Part shown: positions 61,697 to 64,000 of the stretch, in pieces
How the letters are laid out: the number at the start of each line of letters is the position of its first letter
Numbering within the stretch: the stretch's first letter is position 1
NCBI GenBank assembly: GCA_016800925.1
Contig: JABCPU010000012.1
Coordinates: 186,001-250,000, forward strand
DNA length: 64,000 nt
Direction: 5' to 3'
Source: Suillus spraguei
Taxonomy: Eukaryota; Basidiomycota; Agaricomycetes; Boletales; Suillaceae
Made by a program: the position numbers and the translations under genes
Notes under the pieces: generated by a model
The model's database searches: none
Seen by the model: the letters and a program-made list of their open reading frames with translations, nothing else
What the model was told of the DNA's origin: nothing

Positions 61697-62938
61697 TCTA
61701 TAAAGTAAGGGGGGAAAGGTGGGAATGTCCTCGCTAGCTCACATGGCTTTCGCTTGCGTCGCTAAAGGCCACATGGGAACGCTTAGCTCGGCTAAACCTT
61801 TATTTGGAAATATCGCGTGGTTTTTTCGAGTGCCGATTCAATACACTGTTGTCCCATTGTACGATTGCGTGGTTTTGTCACGTGCAGCGCCACATGGGTT
61901 AAAAATTTGCCACGGGTTGTCTGAAGCTGGGGTAAAACCAAATGATGGGTTGTCATCTGCCACAGGTTGTCTGAACCTGGGGGAAAATGAAATTATTAGG
62001 ATGGAGCTGAGGCCAGGGAGCCCAAAGGGAGTGTTCAGCCAAAAGTGAAGCCAAAAAGGAGTGCAAAGGAGTTCAAAGCAAAAAAGGAGGGCAAAGCCAA
62101 AAAGAAGTGCGAAGGAGATGGGAGATGGGAGATGGGAGATGGGAGATGGGAGATGGGAGATGGGAGATGGGAGATGGGAGATGGGAGAGATGGGGAAGAT
62201 GGGAGAAGGGAGACGGGAGACGGGAGATGGGAGATGGGAGATGGGAGATGGGAGACGGGAGACGGGAGACGGGAGACGGGAGACGGGAGACGGGAGACGG
62301 GAGACGGGAGACGGGAGACGGGAGACGGGAGACGGGAGACGGGAGACGGGAGACGGGAGACGGGAGACGGGAGACGGGAGACGGGAGACGGGAGACGGGA
62401 GACGGGAGACGGGAGACGGGAGACGGGAGACGGGAGATGGGAGACAGGAGACAGGAGACACAAGACAGGAGACGGGAGATGGGAGATACAGGAGATGCAG
62501 GAGACGGGAGACACAAGATGGGAGACAGGAGATGGGACATGTGACAACTTAATAATGTTGCCCCCTATTGAAACTTGACACAAAAGATTTAGTCAAGTTA
62601 ATAGTTTGCAGTAAATAATTTAAAAAAATCAAAATGAAATGCAATGACATGAGGATGAGATGGGCAATAAACTCACAAAGATGGTGATGTGGTACTTTTA
62701 CTTCTCTCAAAATATTGGTTAAAGTTATAATTTATTTCAAGACCTATTATCATTATTAAAGATGATTATTAGGATGAAGCCAAGGCCAGGAAGGCAAAAA
62801 GAGTGCGAAGCACTCTTTTTGCCTTCCTGTGCCTTGGGCAAACAGAATTATTAGGATGAAGCCTTGGCCAGGGAGCAAAAGGAGTGCGAAGCACTCCTTT
62901 TGCTTCCTGTGCCGAAGGCACAACGGGTGGTGGACTCG
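61697..62938 (+). mobile_element. non-autonomous Helitron-like element C
   Basis: 1242 bp, the shortest member. The 5' end is like A and H1. The leader is cut short, so the satellite (62113-62535) begins soon after the AGGAGTGC-rich segment. The 3' part matches A and B. It ends GGTGGACTCG at 62938, followed by host TTAAATATAG. No genuine gene. Confidence 0.8.
62113..62535 (+). repeat. GGGAGAC/GGGAGAT satellite (array C)
   Basis: GGGAGAT units first, then a pure GGGAGAC core (about 62250-62435), then degenerate units with ACACAAGAT. Same layout as array B. Confidence 0.92.
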
Positions 62939-63208
62939 TTAAATATAGTTGCACACCATCCGAATTCCTTTCGATATGCACGTGTCTGACTCTCGTCCAA
63001 TGGCACAAATGCTGTTCTATTTTGAGATCCGAGCAACGATTCAGCACCAATTCCATTGCTACTAACAATATTGCAAGGTAGTTGAGTATCCTACTGCGTT
63101 CAATGTAGTCTGCTTAGTTTCTTCAGTTGCGAGATTCTGTCAATTTCCAGAGCAGTCATCTCCACTGCAATCTACGAAAGCTGTGAATTGAAATCGCCAT
63201 AGCGTCGG
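62939..63208. other. right flank of the array
   Basis: Host DNA beginning with T at 62939. No gene called. A short open stretch from 62975 (MHVSDSRPMAQMLFYF) could be an exon but lacks support. Confidence 0.4.
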
Positions 63209-63529
63209 ATGATCCGTCGCATACCAAGTGGTCATCTGAGTACTAGAACAACAAGTATTTGCCACCGACTGATATTATATATAGGAAAGGATATTGACCG
63301 CACCGCATTCGCCATCAAGAACTCACCGGTTCACTCATCGGTAGATACACAAGATAAGATCATAAGAAGGAAACGTTATTCAGTGGAAGATCCAGAAGCA
63401 GCGATCAATGATCATGATAGCGTGCTCGGCGTTGTCGGCGGTCGCAGAGAACTTCGACGAGGACAGCGGAATTTGGTGATGGTATTGAATAAAGGCGAAT
63501 GGCAGATATTCTGGACAAGGGATGGGTAA
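63209..63529 (+). CDS. weak ORF, possible exon of an unknown gene
   Basis: 106 codons. The second half (VEDPEAAINDHDSV, GGRRELRRGQRNLVMVLNKG, WQIFWTRDG) has a protein-like composition and ends in a stop. The first half overlaps a possible intron end (ATATATAG near 63283). Family not recognised. It may be part of a gene disturbed or flanked by the array insertion. Low confidence. Confidence 0.3.
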   Translation: MIRRIPSGHLSTRTTSICHRLILYIGKDIDRTAFAIKNSPVHSSVDTQDKIIRRKRYSVEDPEAAINDHDSVLGVVGGRRELRRGQRNLVMVLNKGEWQIFWTRDG

Positions 63530-64000
63530 TGATTGATGAAAGTTGTGGGTTGAGTTTAGTTGGTGACTTTTATGTTGAACACCAGAAAGTACTCAAGTTG
63601 TCCTGTTTTCTGGTCAAGCCGTGGCCCAGCTTGCTACTCGGGTAAGTGCAAGGCGTCTTGGGCGCTGTACCTTTTTTTCGGGAAGCACACCAGCACCGAG
63701 TTCCGAAGTAGATCGGCTCGTGCTGTATATCGTATACTTACATCTTCCCACGGTTCTGAGTTAACGCCAACAGGTTATACCATGCAGCGCGGCGTGCTAG
63801 TTCTGCCCACCACATGATAGGCTGCTCTCCGAGTCTCAGAGCGTGGGGAATGTAGCGACCGTCCCCATCCCTGAGCGCTCACTGAGCGCGTGAGCTCACG
63901 ATACTCGTCTTTCTCATGGTACTTGTCACTAGTATACCTTTGCTATCAGAAAATAGTCAACGTTGCGCAGATGCCAACTCTGATCGAGTCTCGGGAAGGA
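63530..64000. other. no feature recognised
   Basis: Short open stretches only; nothing supports a gene up to the window end. Confidence 0.4.

Larger units (their letters stand above)
44202..62938 (+). mobile_element. head-to-tail array of five Helitron-like elements
   Basis: Five units in the same orientation begin at 44202, 45695, 52920, 60052 and 61697, each with TCTATAAAGTA, and end at 45694, 52919, 60051, 61696 and 62938, each with GACTCG. There is no spacer between units. Host A (44201) and T (62939) lie only at the outer ends, matching the A/T target preference of Helitrons. Units 2 and 3 encode the Rep-helicase; units 1, 4 and 5 are non-autonomous and carry a heptamer satellite. See the separate entries. 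Confidence 0.85.

Noticed and set aside
44808..62535. CRISPR-like look of the regular repeats
   Set aside because: No unique spacers and no cas genes; contiguous satellite in a eukaryotic genome.
60673..62583. ORFs up to 222 codons on both strands in arrays B and C
   Set aside because: Same heptamer artefact; no start context, introns or family similarity.
44202..62938. LTR or terminal-inverted-repeat transposon
   Set aside because: No LTRs, no terminal inverted repeats, no target duplication; the protein is a HUH Rep plus PIF1 helicase.

Overview
This window looks like nuclear DNA of a filamentous basidiomycete, most likely an Agaricomycete. The genes are packed tightly, nearly all are cut by many 46-60 bp GT-AG introns, and the proteins (RhoGEF, YAT-type permeases, MSG5-like phosphatase, TVP23, EMC7, UTP23, WDR5/Swd3, eIF3k, polyubiquitin, AVT transporters) are standard fungal genes. 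No tRNA, rRNA or CRISPR was seen. Exon coordinates below were spliced by eye from frame, splice consensus and family conservation.

Layout: 1-582, the last exons of a PH-domain protein, probably a RhoGEF (+). 1110-8220, two tandemly duplicated amino-acid permease genes (-) with duplicated flanks. 10122-18772, five minus-strand genes: a kinase-like protein, a basic unknown protein, a leucine-rich-repeat protein and a polytopic membrane protein, with TVP23 diverging from the last. 20354-26101, a dual-specificity phosphatase (-) and NADH-cytochrome b5 reductase (+). 28978-37123, a dense housekeeping block: DLT1-like (-), unknown (+), EMC7 (-), UTP23 (+), polyubiquitin (-), WDR5 (-), eIF3k (+). 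Several pairs here start from shared intergenic regions of about 100-220 bp. 37310-43355, two tandem AVT-type vacuolar amino-acid transporters (-). 44202-62938, an 18.7 kb transposon array. 62939-64000, flanking DNA with only one weak ORF.

The most striking feature is the array. Five elements of one Helitron-like family sit head to tail in the same orientation: a non-autonomous one, two full-length autonomous ones (HUH Rep plus PIF1-like helicase), then two more non-autonomous ones. Every internal junction joins the same 3' end (GGACTCG) directly to the same 5' end (TCTATAAAG). Host A and T flank only the outer ends, so the whole array behaves as one concatemer in one A/T target. Each non-autonomous member carries a long GGGAGAC/GGGAGAT heptamer satellite.

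A second window-wide signal is that five conserved genes or gene copies (phosphatase, EMC7, UTP23, WDR5, second AVT) and both Helitron helicases carry one-base deletions, nearly all next to short homopolymers. That pattern points more to homopolymer collapse in the assembly than to gene death, but cannot be settled from sequence alone. Microexons (6 nt in both permeases, 10 nt in TVP23) are also notable.
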